From an uncultured Clostridia bacterium (lineage in GTDB: Bacteria > Bacillota > Clostridia > Saccharofermentanales > Saccharofermentanaceae), in contig CAMVBS010000005.1 of the NCBI GenBank assembly GCA_947165785.1, forward strand, positions 1 through 63,657: a stretch of 63,657 nt of DNA. Reading direction: 5' to 3'. The position numbers were made by a program, and so were the translations under genes. Positions 50,176 to 58,844 of this stretch are shown piece by piece; position 1 is the stretch's first letter; each line of letters begins with the position of its first letter. Below the pieces are notes generated by a model that saw only the letters and a list, made by a program, of their open reading frames with translations, had not been told where the DNA came from and did not search any database.

Positions 50176-51191
50176 GCTTTCAAAGACTGATTGGACAGAA
50201 AGATCTTAAGATACGCCTGAAGCACGAATACCTGGGCGATCCTAATCATGCGGCGATCTTTACGGGTGCCAAGGGAAGCGGACGTCATGAGTTCGCACGC
50301 GAATATGCAAAGGCATTGATGTGTTCTTCTCCGACTGATGACGGTGCGTGCGGTAAGTGCAATAACTGCACATATTTTGACGCAGGAACGCATCCTGACC
50401 TGATCGTTCTTGCAGATCCCAACAAGAAGACCATCAAGGTCGATGAGGTAAGAAATAAGGTCGTATCGGATGTTAAGATATGCCCTCAGATCTCCAGGCG
50501 CAAAGTCTACCTCATCGAAGGTGACGAGCTTAATGAAGCAGGCCAGAATGCGCTTTTGAAATCCCTTGAGGAACCGCCTGCAAACATAATATTCATCCTC
50601 ATCTGCGAGGACAGTGAAAAGCTCCTTCCGACGGTATTGTCGAGGACCGTGGAGTATAAGCTGTCCAGTTATTCCAAAGATGAGATAATGGATGCTCTTC
50701 GAAGTAAGAATAAGGAAGAGTTCGACGGTAAGTATTCCGAAGACGAACTTAAGTTTACATGTGAGTTCTCGTCCAACGTCCTTGGTAAGGCTTTGGACCT
50801 TCTCGGAGACGAGGAGCTGCCTTCTATGAGGGACAAGTGCTTCGAGATCATCACGAACATCGGCAAAGAGGGCTATTGCGCGACTCTTACCGACAGGTAT
50901 TCGTATTTTGATGCGAATGCTGATAATATAAGAGAGATCTTGCTCCTGATGCTCTGGATCTTTGGTGATCTGAGCATCCTTAAAAAGGACAGGAACAATA
51001 AAAATATAACCAATACTGACAAGAGGGATGTCATGCTCAAGTTCCTGGATGACAACCCTTCAGTCGATCTTAATAAGATCTCTAAAGCGGCAGGTCACAT
51101 TACCACGGTCTTCAAAAGACTCGATCTTAATGTGAATTTTCTCTATGCCGTGGGCGATATGCTCTTGGGGATCAAGAAGGAGTTAACATAA
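50172..51191 (+). CDS. holB: DNA polymerase III delta-prime subunit
   Basis: The protein is 339 residues from a GTG that overlaps the tmk stop. It is part of the clamp loader that puts the beta sliding clamp on DNA. The AAA+ region has GAKGSGRHEFAREYAKAL in place of a full Walker A (the family often lacks ATPase activity), the zinc cysteines CGKCNNC, and NALLKSLEEPPAN (sensor and SRC-like segment). The C-terminal half is helical and less conserved. ricT starts at its stop codon. Confidence 0.92.
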   Translation: MSFQRLIGQKDLKIRLKHEYLGDPNHAAIFTGAKGSGRHEFAREYAKALMCSSPTDDGACGKCNNCTYFDAGTHPDLIVLADPNKKTIKVDEVRNKVVSDVKICPQISRRKVYLIEGDELNEAGQNALLKSLEEPPANIIFILICEDSEKLLPTVLSRTVEYKLSSYSKDEIMDALRSKNKEEFDGKYSEDELKFTCEFSSNVLGKALDLLGDEELPSMRDKCFEIITNIGKEGYCATLTDRYSYFDANADNIREILLLMLWIFGDLSILKKDRNNKNITNTDKRDVMLKFLDDNPSVDLNKISKAAGHITTVFKRLDLNVNFLYAVGDMLLGIKKELT

Positions 51192-52111
51192 TGACAAAGA
51201 TAGTAAATGTGCGTTTCCATGACGCGGGAAAGAGCTACAAGTTCTCCTGCGAAGGCTTCAAGCTCAAGATCGGTGATGCCGTCATGGTCGAGACGTCCCT
51301 CGGACTGGACCTCGCTCATGTAGTCGAAGATCCGTACGAACTTGATACGGCAAGCGTAGGCGAAGAGATCGTTCCTATCTTGAGGATCGCGACAGACAAG
51401 GAAGTCGAGAGATATTCCGTCAAGAAGGAAAAGGAGAGGGAGGCATACGAGAAATGCCAGATGTTCATCGAGAAGCGCAAGCTCAACATGAACCTCGTTG
51501 ATGCAGTCTTTGCATTCGACGGCAAGAAGATCGTCTTCTTCTTTACATCAGATAACAGAGTAGATTTCCGTGAACTCGTCAAAGACCTGGCTGCAGCATT
51601 TAAGGCCAGGATCGAGCTTCGTCAGATCGGATCCCGTGACCAGGCTAAGCTCGTCGGCGGCATCGGTGTATGCGGCAGGGAACTTTGCTGCTGTACATTC
51701 CTCGAGCATTTTGCTCCGGTGTCCCTTCGTATGGCACGTGATCAGGGTCTTTCCCTTAATCCTACAAAGCTTAACGGCGCATGCGGAAGACTCATGTGCT
51801 GCCTTCAGTTCGAGAAGGAAGCCTACGAGGATGCACATAAGAGACTTCCGAGAAACGGCAAGAAGATCAGGACACCGCACGGTACGGGCATCGTATCTGA
51901 TGTCAATCTCCTTCTCGAAAAAGTTACAGTCAAGTTCGAGAACGAAGAAGGCGCCGAGATCGAGGTATTTGACTGGGCTCAGCTCGAACCTTTGAACTCG
52001 CATGAGGGACAGGGAAAACAGGGTGAAAAGCCTGAATTTACCTGCAATCACGGCGATTGCGAGAACTGCAAGAGCAGATGTGCCAACTTCGAAGATGAGC
52101 CTGAGGAGTAA
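51191..52111 (+). CDS. ricT: RicT (YaaT), PSP1-domain protein
   Basis: The protein is 306 residues. It has the PSP1 domain with IGSRDQAKLVGGIGVCGRELCCCTFL and LNGACGRLMCCLQFE, whose cysteines bind two 4Fe-4S clusters in the RicAFT complex of B. subtilis. That complex controls RNase Y processing and, through it, sporulation and competence. The tail has another Cys cluster, CNHGDCENCKSRC. ricA (YmcA) and ricF (YlbF) are not in the window. Its ATG overlaps the holB stop, in the same order as in Bacillus. Confidence 0.95.
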   Translation: MTKIVNVRFHDAGKSYKFSCEGFKLKIGDAVMVETSLGLDLAHVVEDPYELDTASVGEEIVPILRIATDKEVERYSVKKEKEREAYEKCQMFIEKRKLNMNLVDAVFAFDGKKIVFFFTSDNRVDFRELVKDLAAAFKARIELRQIGSRDQAKLVGGIGVCGRELCCCTFLEHFAPVSLRMARDQGLSLNPTKLNGACGRLMCCLQFEKEAYEDAHKRLPRNGKKIRTPHGTGIVSDVNLLLEKVTVKFENEEGAEIEVFDWAQLEPLNSHEGQGKQGEKPEFTCNHGDCENCKSRCANFEDEPEE

Positions 52112-52137
52112 CCATTCCGCATCTGTTACAAATTGTT

Positions 52138-52167
52138 TTGAATTTTTCTAAACAAATAGTGTATAAT
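52138..52167 (+). promoter_or_regulatory. Promoter of the ferredoxin gene
   Basis: TTGAAT (52138-52143), 18-nt spacer, perfect TATAAT (52162-52167). Confidence 0.65.
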
Positions 52168-52201
52168 CAGATTGTGATAAAACTTTCAGGAGGTAATATC
52201 T

Positions 52202-52372
52202 ATGGCATATGTAATTTCTGATGCATGCATTTCTTGCGGAAGCTGCGCAGAGGGATGCCCTGTTGGTGCAATTTCCCAGGGTGATACACAGTACAATATC
52301 GATTCTTCAGCTTGTGTCGAGTGTGGCGCTTGCGAGGCTAATTGTCCTGTATCTGCAATCTCTGCTGAATAA
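52202..52372 (+). CDS. 2[4Fe-4S] ferredoxin
   Basis: The protein is 56 residues, a classical clostridial ferredoxin. Two C-x2-C-x2-C-x3-C-P motifs are seen, CISCGSCAEGCP and CVECGACEANCP, each binding one cubane. There is the usual internal symmetry and an acidic end. It carries electrons for enzymes such as pyruvate:ferredoxin oxidoreductase and hydrogenase. AGGAGG lies 8 nt before the ATG. Its own promoter and terminator make it a separate unit inserted between ricT and yabB. Confidence 0.97.
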   Translation: MAYVISDACISCGSCAEGCPVGAISQGDTQYNIDSSACVECGACEANCPVSAISAE

Positions 52373-52388
52373 TAAATGCGATTTTGCG

Positions 52389-52422
52389 CAGGGACTGTTT
52401 CTTATGAGACAGTCCCTGTTTT
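52389..52422 (+). terminator. Terminator after the ferredoxin gene
   Basis: 10-bp stem CAGGGACTGT / ACAGTCCCTG with a 10-nt loop, then TTTT. Confidence 0.9.
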
Positions 52423-52453
52423 AGTTTAGAAGAAAATCATCGAGGAGGTAACC

Positions 52454-53281
52454 ATGGAAGAAACTGATATCAAGGCTTTATGCACTCTGGAAGATCTCGA
52501 ACGCGAAGGTCTTACGATGTATCAGCTTAAAGAAGGTTTCAGGTTCGGTACGGATACCGCGCTTCTTGCCTGGTTCGCCTCTTGTTTTGTAAGAACGGGC
52601 AGCAGTTCCAACAGCGGAAAGGTCACGGCCAAGCCATGCAAGGTCCTTGAACTCGGAAGCGGTTGCGGAGCCTGTTCACTCCTGATACTCGGAAGGAGAA
52701 AGAATACCTCGGTAGATGCCGTGGAACTCATGAAGCTCCCCTATGAGGTATTAAACGAGAATATTAAGCTCAACGGTCTTTCCGACCGTTTAAGAGCATA
52801 TAACTGCGATATAAGAGAACTGTGCCCCGAGGTAAAGAACAGGCAGTATGATCTGGTGGTGTTTAATCCGCCGTTCTTTCTTAAGGAGAAGGGGACCATC
52901 GCTTCAGAGGAAAAGTCCGTTGAAAGACTTAACGGCAGGTTCGAAGAGAACGGCAGCCTTCAGGATTTTGTGAATGTCGCATCTTCGAGGGTCATCCCTT
53001 CTTCCGGATTTGTGGTCATGATAATGAAGGGCAACAGGTTAAAGGACTGTCTGGAAACATTTACGAGAGCCGGCATTAATCCCGAAAGACTCATGACAGT
53101 TCACTCGTTTGCCGATAAACAGGCATCCATGATCCTTTTGGCGGGCAAAAAGGGCACAAAGGGAGGAGATCTTAAGATCCTTCCGCCTCTCATAATCAAC
53201 GAGAGAAAAGACGGCGAAGCAGTCTTAACTTCCGAAGCCGCACACATCTATAATGACGTTCACGACGAATGCTTCATTTGA
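52454..53281 (+). CDS. yabB: tRNA1(Val) adenine-N6 methyltransferase-like (YabB/TrmN6)
   Basis: The protein is 275 residues. It has an N-terminal MYQLKEGFRFGTDTALLAWF segment (typical of TrmN6/YfiC), SAM-binding LELGSGCGACSLLI and the amino-methyltransferase motif FNPPFF (N-P-P-F). The genes around it, ricT before and rsmI after, are as in B. subtilis (yabB-yazA-yabC). It probably methylates A37 of tRNA-Val. A short Ser/Lys-rich loop (TGSSSNSGKVTAKP) sits before motif I. yazA (GIY-YIG) and yabA are missing here. Confidence 0.9.
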   Translation: MEETDIKALCTLEDLEREGLTMYQLKEGFRFGTDTALLAWFASCFVRTGSSSNSGKVTAKPCKVLELGSGCGACSLLILGRRKNTSVDAVELMKLPYEVLNENIKLNGLSDRLRAYNCDIRELCPEVKNRQYDLVVFNPPFFLKEKGTIASEEKSVERLNGRFEENGSLQDFVNVASSRVIPSSGFVVMIMKGNRLKDCLETFTRAGINPERLMTVHSFADKQASMILLAGKKGTKGGDLKILPPLIINERKDGEAVLTSEAAHIYNDVHDECFI

Positions 53282-53320
53282 TGTTATAATCATTGAAAAT
53301 CCTTCATGAGGTGACAAAAT

Positions 53321-54151
53321 TTGCTTTATCTGGTCGGAACTCCTATAGGAAACATGGGCGATATCTCTGAGAGGGCCGTTGAGGTCTTATCTTCAGCAGA
53401 TCTGATCGCCTGTGAAGATACACGAAGGACAGGCCTTCTTCTTTCAAACCTGGGGATCAAGGGTAACCTCACCTCATATCACGAACATAACAAAGCATCC
53501 AAGGGAAATGTTCTCATACAAAAACTCAAGGAAGGACTTAACGTAGTTCAGGTCTCTGATGCGGGTATGCCCTGCATAAGTGACCCCGGGTCTGATCTTG
53601 TTAAACTCTGTATCGAGGAAGATATCCCTGTTACCTGTGTTCCGGGTCCTGTTGCCGCCATAACGGCACTGGTCTTGAGCGGCCTTGATACGAGATATTA
53701 TCACTTTGAAGGTTTTATCCCTGTTGATAACAAAGAGCGTAAGGCAAGGATCGAAGCTCTTAAGAGATATAACGAGACAGTCGTCATCTATGAAGCTCCC
53801 CATAGGCTCCTTAAGACGATCGACGATCTTATTGAAGCCGGCTTTTCGGACTGTGAAGCGGCATTTTGCAGGGAACTTACCAAGAAGTATGAGCAGGTCG
53901 TAAGGCTTAAGATCTCGGAGGCAAAAGCGTATTTTACGGAGGTTCCGCCGAAGGGTGAATTCGTTATCTGTTTGAAACCCGTTTTCGAGCAGAAGGAAGA
54001 AAAGGAACTTTCTGAAGATGAGATCGAGTCCATGGCTAGAAGCCTTATCTCAGAAGGATGTTCTACCAAGCAGACAGCCGCGCGCCTGGCGGAACTCACG
54101 GGACGTAACAAAAAAGATATGTACTCTTACGTATTAAATCTGATAAAATAA
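53321..54151 (+). CDS. rsmI: 16S rRNA 2'-O-ribose C1402 methyltransferase
   Basis: The protein is 276 residues from a TTG with GAGGTGA 6 nt upstream; -10-like TATAAT lies at 53285-53290. The tetrapyrrole-methylase-type fold is shown by LVGTPIGNMGDI, EDTRRTGLLL, YHEHN, VSDAGMPCISDPGSDL and PGPVAAITAL. RsmI methylates the ribose of C1402 in the decoding centre. The C-terminal ~45 residues have the HTH-like tail KQTAARLAELTGRNKKDMY that family members use for RNA contact. GTPIGN and the Pro-rich SAM pocket are intact. Confidence 0.95.
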   Translation: MLYLVGTPIGNMGDISERAVEVLSSADLIACEDTRRTGLLLSNLGIKGNLTSYHEHNKASKGNVLIQKLKEGLNVVQVSDAGMPCISDPGSDLVKLCIEEDIPVTCVPGPVAAITALVLSGLDTRYYHFEGFIPVDNKERKARIEALKRYNETVVIYEAPHRLLKTIDDLIEAGFSDCEAAFCRELTKKYEQVVRLKISEAKAYFTEVPPKGEFVICLKPVFEQKEEKELSEDEIESMARSLISEGCSTKQTAARLAELTGRNKKDMYSYVLNLIK

Positions 54152-54169
54152 TCTTTACTACGAGAGGTT

Positions 54170-56671
54170 ATGGGAGAAACAGCTGTGGAAGAGATGCAAT
54201 CCGATCTTTACAGATCAAGAGATGAAATGCTCAGGATCTTGGATATGACTGCAATGGAAGAGATGAAACCTGTCTTTTCCTCTCTGGCTTTGTGTAAGTT
54301 TGTTGTTATCCCGAGAGAAGAAAGACTCTATTTCACCGATAAGATGAAAGATGTCCTGGGTGCCCAGGCTTCTCACGATATCCTTCTTCCTTCATTCATG
54401 CAGTATGTGCCTGAAGATGAGAGGGATGATATTACCTTAAAGTATCAGAATGCCTTTAAGGATCTTGTCTTTTCCAATGTTGACAGTGTAGTGATATCTC
54501 ACAGCCTTGTTAAATCTCAGTACGAGATACTTGAGGTCGAGACGCATATGCAGCTTCTCAATGTCGATAAGGAAAATTACATCGTCGGCATAATGGTTGA
54601 CAGATCAAGGTCCCTTATGGACAGGATCGCTTGTCAGCTCTTCAGTGACGGCATCAATGAGTATATCTTCAATTACGATGTAATAAACGACGTCTTGCGC
54701 GTGAACAGCAAGTTCATGGAAGACTTTGATCTTGATACCAACAGGATAAAGAATGCCTCTACTGAGATATTGAGGTTTATCCATCCGGATGATTCCGACA
54801 GATTCGTAAGAAACTTCCGCCAGTTCCTGCATCATGAGGCTTTCGGCTTTGAAGGCGATTACAGGTTCCTGTCAACGAACAGAGGAGAACTTCATCTTCG
54901 TGCGAACGGAATATCAGATGCCGACAAGGACGGAAATCCGGGCGGGGATTCACAGTATGTTACAGGCTGCTTCAGCGATATCACGGGCTTTGTGGAAGAC
55001 GAATCCATAAGGACCAACCTTATCGAGGGAACATCTGCCATCACTTTCTATGCTGACTACAGGATCGGAAAGATCGTCTTCTCCGAGAATATCCATGAGA
55101 TACTTCCTGATATCGAGACAGAACAGAACGGTGATCTTATCGAGGTCATCGCTACAAGGATCGTACCTGAAGACCGTAAGAGGTTCAGGGATATAATGCA
55201 CCAGATCGTAGACGGACAGGAGGAAAAGTTCTCAGTTGAGTTCCGTGTTATCGGTGTGGATGACAGGAGCATCTGGATCGCATGCCGAGGCAAGAGTTTC
55301 TACGATTCTTCAAGGCATTCGCTCATGCTCGTCGGAACGATCTTTGACCTGACCAGAATGAACGAGGTAAGGGAAGGCGTAGAGCGTAATGCTTCATGCC
55401 ATGAACTTACGGGTTTTCCAACAAGAGAGAGGCTTCTTGCTGATGCAGAGGGTGTATTCCGTAACAAGGATCTTTTGTCTGCCGCTGTTGTCCTTGTCGA
55501 TATCAACGGCTTCCATTCATTCAATGACCGTTACGGAAGATCTGCTGGTAACGAGATACTTATCGCTGTCGGTAATATGCTCCAGAAGCATCTTCCTGAC
55601 GGATCTTCAATCTATCACATAGGTGTTGATACATTCTGTATCCTCTGGCCGCATGCTTCGAGGATCAAGGTAGCCGAATACATGAGCTATCTTCAGGAGG
55701 AGAGCATCCAGCCATTGGAGATGGCAAGAGGATCGTTCTTCGTAACTTACGGATTATCAGCTGCCATCTATCCTTCATGCGGTTCCGTTATAGACGAGCT
55801 TCTCGTCAACGCCGAGATCGCTCTTCATAAGGTCAAGCAGGATAAGAAACTTAAATATGCGATCTATTCGCCTGTCGATAAGCGTGAACTTAAGGAAAGA
55901 CTCGACTTTGAGCTTCAGATCACTCAGTCGATCCGTAATAACATGGAAAGCTTCCAGCTTTATTACCAGCCTTTGATGAACGCCAAGACAGAGACACTGG
56001 GCGGAGCAGAGGCTCTCCTTCGCTGGGTAGCTCCAAGCGGTGAACTTGTTAACCCTGAGCGAGTAGTTAATGCTCTCGAGTCCACGGATCAGATGGAGAC
56101 CATAGGTTCCTGGATCCTTGATAAGGCTATCTGTCAGTGTGCACAGTGGCTTTCCAACGGTGCTGATCCTAACTTCTATGTTCATATCAACGTAACGGCA
56201 GACGACCTTGTAAGAAGGGATTTTGCCAACGACGTTCTTAATGTACTTGCAAGATATAATCTCTCTCCTAAGAACATCCTTCTGGAGATCACTGAGACAT
56301 CCCTCATGAGAAACATTGCGATGTGCCGTCAAAATCTCATAAGGCTGCGTAACGAGAACGTCAGGATCGCTCTTGATGACTTCGGAACTGGTTATTCTTC
56401 CTTCAACTACTTAAGGGAGCTTCCTGTAGATGAGATCAAGATCGATAAGGCGTTTGTTGATGACATGGATACGGTCGCATTTAACAGATCGTTTATCTCG
56501 GCTATAACGATGCTTGCGCACTCCATCAAGAAGCAGGTCTGCGTTGAGGGCGTAGAGAACGAGAACCAGGCTAAGGTTATTCGTGATATGGGCGCCGACG
56601 TGCTTCAGGGCTATTACTACGGCAAGCCTTTGACGGTTTTTAATTTCGAGAATAAGTTCTTTAAGCAATAG
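54170..56671 (+). CDS. PAS-GGDEF-EAL protein, probable c-di-GMP phosphodiesterase
   Basis: The protein is 833 residues. The ATG at 54170 has GAGAGG only 2 nt before it; a GTG at 54185 (GGGAGA upstream) is an alternative. Two or three PAS-like domains fill residues ~1-410. The GGDEF domain (to ~560) is degenerate, with SAGNE near 458 instead of GGDEF, so it should not make c-di-GMP. The EAL domain keeps its residues: EALLRW near 614, the Asn of HINVTADD, LEITET, DDFGTGYSS, DEIKIDK, VEGVE and QGYYYGKP. It is therefore an active-looking phosphodiesterase with sensory input. No membrane helix is seen, so it is cytosolic. Confidence 0.93.
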   Translation: MGETAVEEMQSDLYRSRDEMLRILDMTAMEEMKPVFSSLALCKFVVIPREERLYFTDKMKDVLGAQASHDILLPSFMQYVPEDERDDITLKYQNAFKDLVFSNVDSVVISHSLVKSQYEILEVETHMQLLNVDKENYIVGIMVDRSRSLMDRIACQLFSDGINEYIFNYDVINDVLRVNSKFMEDFDLDTNRIKNASTEILRFIHPDDSDRFVRNFRQFLHHEAFGFEGDYRFLSTNRGELHLRANGISDADKDGNPGGDSQYVTGCFSDITGFVEDESIRTNLIEGTSAITFYADYRIGKIVFSENIHEILPDIETEQNGDLIEVIATRIVPEDRKRFRDIMHQIVDGQEEKFSVEFRVIGVDDRSIWIACRGKSFYDSSRHSLMLVGTIFDLTRMNEVREGVERNASCHELTGFPTRERLLADAEGVFRNKDLLSAAVVLVDINGFHSFNDRYGRSAGNEILIAVGNMLQKHLPDGSSIYHIGVDTFCILWPHASRIKVAEYMSYLQEESIQPLEMARGSFFVTYGLSAAIYPSCGSVIDELLVNAEIALHKVKQDKKLKYAIYSPVDKRELKERLDFELQITQSIRNNMESFQLYYQPLMNAKTETLGGAEALLRWVAPSGELVNPERVVNALESTDQMETIGSWILDKAICQCAQWLSNGADPNFYVHINVTADDLVRRDFANDVLNVLARYNLSPKNILLEITETSLMRNIAMCRQNLIRLRNENVRIALDDFGTGYSSFNYLRELPVDEIKIDKAFVDDMDTVAFNRSFISAITMLAHSIKKQVCVEGVENENQAKVIRDMGADVLQGYYYGKPLTVFNFENKFFKQ

Positions 56672-56685
56672 ACATTATGCTCAAC

Positions 56686-56710
56686 AAATCCGATACTTTG
56701 GTCGGTTTTT
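56686..56710 (+). terminator. Weak terminator-like hairpin after the EAL gene
   Basis: AAATCCGA / TCGGTTT with one bulge and an 8-nt loop, followed by TTTTT. Confidence 0.5.
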
Positions 56711-56726
56711 CACTTATTTTGACGTC

Positions 56727-56755
56727 TTGCCTTTGAGAAGTTGTATTTCCATAAT
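56727..56755 (+). promoter_or_regulatory. Promoter of the 231-aa membrane protein gene
   Basis: TTGCCT (56727-56732), 17-nt spacer, CATAAT (56750-56755). Confidence 0.45.
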
Positions 56756-56790
56756 ATTATTGTGAGTATTTTATGTTGGTATAAGGGCAA

Positions 56791-57486
56791 ATGAACAGGT
56801 GTTTTAAACTCAATATCTTTGACAGGATAAAAGCCAGGATCGACGATAAGGACATTAATGTATCCCTTATCGCGACTTCCATTGTCGTAAATACGATCAT
56901 GGCGTTCTTCAAGATAATATTCGGTTTCTATGTCGAGTCGTTCTGGCTCGTTCTTCACGCCGTCTATTTTGTCATACTCGCGATCGCCCGCTACAGGACC
57001 ATGAGAAATTACATCTACGCGAAAACGATCACCAACCCGATACAGAGATACGATCTGGAATTCGATATCCATAACAGGAGCGGCGGGATCATCTTTCTTA
57101 TCGGCGTAGCTTACTTTGCTCTTTGCATGAGGATGTACTTCGTCGGTGACGTCGTCCTTATCGGAGGCCTTCTCGTATATTGGTTTATCGTATTCGCGGT
57201 AATAAAGAATGTCTTTGCGATATACGGTGTAATAGTAACGAGGAGCAAGATGACGCCTATCGTCCGTGTCATGAAGATCATCGGTATCGTAGATGCGATG
57301 CTGTCGATCGTTCCGGTAATCTATACTTCCTGTTCTTATTTTGAACTTGCGGATTCTGCTGCCGTTGCTTCTTTTGTAGGTATCCTCATCAGTATATCTG
57401 TTATGGCAGGCGGAATAATCATGGCAAGAAGACAAAAGGAAAGGTACATGGAAACATTCGTCGCAGCCCTTTCCGAAAAAGAATAA
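56791..57486 (+). CDS. Multi-spanning membrane protein, unknown
   Basis: The protein is 231 residues with about six membrane helices. The first two recall the start of a cation-diffusion facilitator (VSLIATSIVVNTIMAFFKIIFG), but the metal-binding HxxxD residues of that family are not there. A short tail (RRQKERYMETFVAALSEKE) is cytoplasmic. The ribosome-binding site is weak (AAGGGC). No neighbour points to a job. Confidence 0.65.
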   Translation: MNRCFKLNIFDRIKARIDDKDINVSLIATSIVVNTIMAFFKIIFGFYVESFWLVLHAVYFVILAIARYRTMRNYIYAKTITNPIQRYDLEFDIHNRSGGIIFLIGVAYFALCMRMYFVGDVVLIGGLLVYWFIVFAVIKNVFAIYGVIVTRSKMTPIVRVMKIIGIVDAMLSIVPVIYTSCSYFELADSAAVASFVGILISISVMAGGIIMARRQKERYMETFVAALSEKE

Positions 57487-57552
57487 ACCTAGAGAAAAAA
57501 ACGTTACGATAGTGTATAATGTTCATATTTCCTACAAGGAGGATTGTTTCAC

Positions 57553-58020
57553 ATGGCAATTTTCGATCCTAAGACAAAGGTAATCGCAGGATACCAGAGA
57601 TCCATCGATGAGAAGAACCGAGTGATCGCTAAGTATTACGATCAGATCGGCAGATTATATTATGGTCAGTACAAGGATATGTCCGTTGACGTAACGAAGG
57701 ATATCAACGCTCGTTGTGAGGCTGTATCTGAACTTTATAACGAGATCAAGGATTGTGAGTTGAAGATCCTTTTCGAGAAGGGACTTAAGCTTTGTCCTAA
57801 TTGCGGTAAGGAAAACATGCTCGCTTATGCATTCTGTTTTGCATGCGGCGCGAAGTTCGAGGCAGGTTCCGAGAGCGCTCCGGGTGCCGTAAAGACCGAG
57901 AAGCCTGAAGAGAAGGTCGAGGCTGTTGCTGAGACAAAGGCAGAAGAAGCACCTTCTGAACCTGAGGTAAAGGAAGAAACTTCCGAAGCTTCTGAGGCTG
58001 AAGAGAACAAGGCTGAGTGA
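57553..58020 (+). CDS. Coiled-coil/zinc-ribbon protein with acidic tail, unknown
   Basis: The protein is 155 residues from the ATG at 57553, 10 nt after AAGGAGG (a TTG at 57544 is too close). The first ~75 residues are helical (AGYQRSIDEKNRVIAKYYDQIGRLYYG). A zinc ribbon, LCPNCGKENMLAYAFCFACGAKF (C-x2-C ... C-x2-C), follows. The rest is a Glu/Ala/Pro-rich tail. The combination occurs in unnamed clostridial proteins. A -10 TATAAT lies at 57515-57520. A terminator follows, so the gene stands alone. Confidence 0.75.
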   Translation: MAIFDPKTKVIAGYQRSIDEKNRVIAKYYDQIGRLYYGQYKDMSVDVTKDINARCEAVSELYNEIKDCELKILFEKGLKLCPNCGKENMLAYAFCFACGAKFEAGSESAPGAVKTEKPEEKVEAVAETKAEEAPSEPEVKEETSEASEAEENKAE

Positions 58021-58036
58021 TCTGAAATTTGACGAT

Positions 58037-58076
58037 AAAAGATGGGACTTAAGTACTCTTAAGCCCCATCTTTTTT
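58037..58076 (+). terminator. Strong terminator after the zinc-ribbon gene
   Basis: A long stem AAAAGATGGG-x-CTTAAG / CTTAAG-x-CCCATCTTTT, one mismatch, 4-nt loop, followed by more T. Confidence 0.95.
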
Positions 58077-58198
58077 ATTATAACAAACTTTGAGAATTTT
58101 TGCGGTGATGTCCGTTACATACTGTAAACAAGTTGTGAACTATAATCTTTATAGGAAGCAATTCCTACAGAACTATATCACAGGAAGGATGTGATTCT

Positions 58199-58744
58199 AT
58201 GAAGATCACCACACAGGGAAAAGGCATTCGTATCGGTACAAGGCTCGAAGGTAAGATCGAGGATAAGATGAGCAAATTCGATAAGTACTTTGGTGAGGAA
58301 GGCACCTTTAACGTACGAATCAGACCTGAGGGAGACCAGATGGTCGTTGAGATCACATTGAAGCTCAATAACAAGATTTACAGAGCTGAGTCCAGGGATG
58401 AGGAGATCCTCACAGCAGTTGACAGAACAATAGATAAGCTTGAATCTCAGATAAGAAAGCAGAAGACAAAATTCTTAAAGCAGAAGAAAGATTATCCGCA
58501 GATCGTAAGCTTCCTCGAGGATGAGGCAGATACAGATTTCGATTTTGAGGATGAAGAAGAAGAGAAGAAGATCATTAAGAGAAAGACTTTTGAGTTGCGC
58601 CCGATGTCTTCCGAAGATGCAATACTCCAGATGGAGATGCTCGGACACAATTTCCTGGTCTATCTGGATGCTGATACTAACGTAGTAAGTGTAATTTACA
58701 AGCGTAAGGACGGCAATTACGGTTTGATTGAACCGGCCTATTGA
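58199..58744 (+). CDS. hpf: Ribosome hibernation promoting factor, long form
   Basis: The protein is 181 residues. The N-terminal ~100 residues are the HPF/RaiA domain that sits in the decoding centre (GKGIRIGTRLEGKIEDKMSKFDKYF, VEITLKLNNKIYRAES). The C-terminal ~55 residues (KRKTFELRPMSSEDAILQMEMLGHNFLVY and VSVIYKRKDGNYGLIEP) are the dimerisation domain that joins two ribosomes into 100S particles. It is the long form of Firmicutes. The Asp/Glu-rich linker (DFDFEDEEEEKK) is normal. AGGAAGGA precedes the ATG. Usually induced in stationary phase; no alternative sigma signature is evident here. Confidence 0.97.
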   Translation: MKITTQGKGIRIGTRLEGKIEDKMSKFDKYFGEEGTFNVRIRPEGDQMVVEITLKLNNKIYRAESRDEEILTAVDRTIDKLESQIRKQKTKFLKQKKDYPQIVSFLEDEADTDFDFEDEEEEKKIIKRKTFELRPMSSEDAILQMEMLGHNFLVYLDADTNVVSVIYKRKDGNYGLIEPAY

Positions 58745-58795
58745 TCCTTCCTGATTGGTTATCCTTCACATTAGCCGGCTTTACGCAGATGTTTA

Positions 58796-58823
58796 AGGGG
58801 AGTCCTTAGGGGCTCCCCTGTTT
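58796..58823 (+). terminator. Terminator after hpf
   Basis: 10-bp stem AGGGGAGTCC / GGGCTCCCCT with a TTAG loop, then GTTTA. It also lies at the end of the opposing vanZ gene. Confidence 0.75.
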
Positions 58824-58844
58824 ATGCCTTATTTAAGTTTTTCT

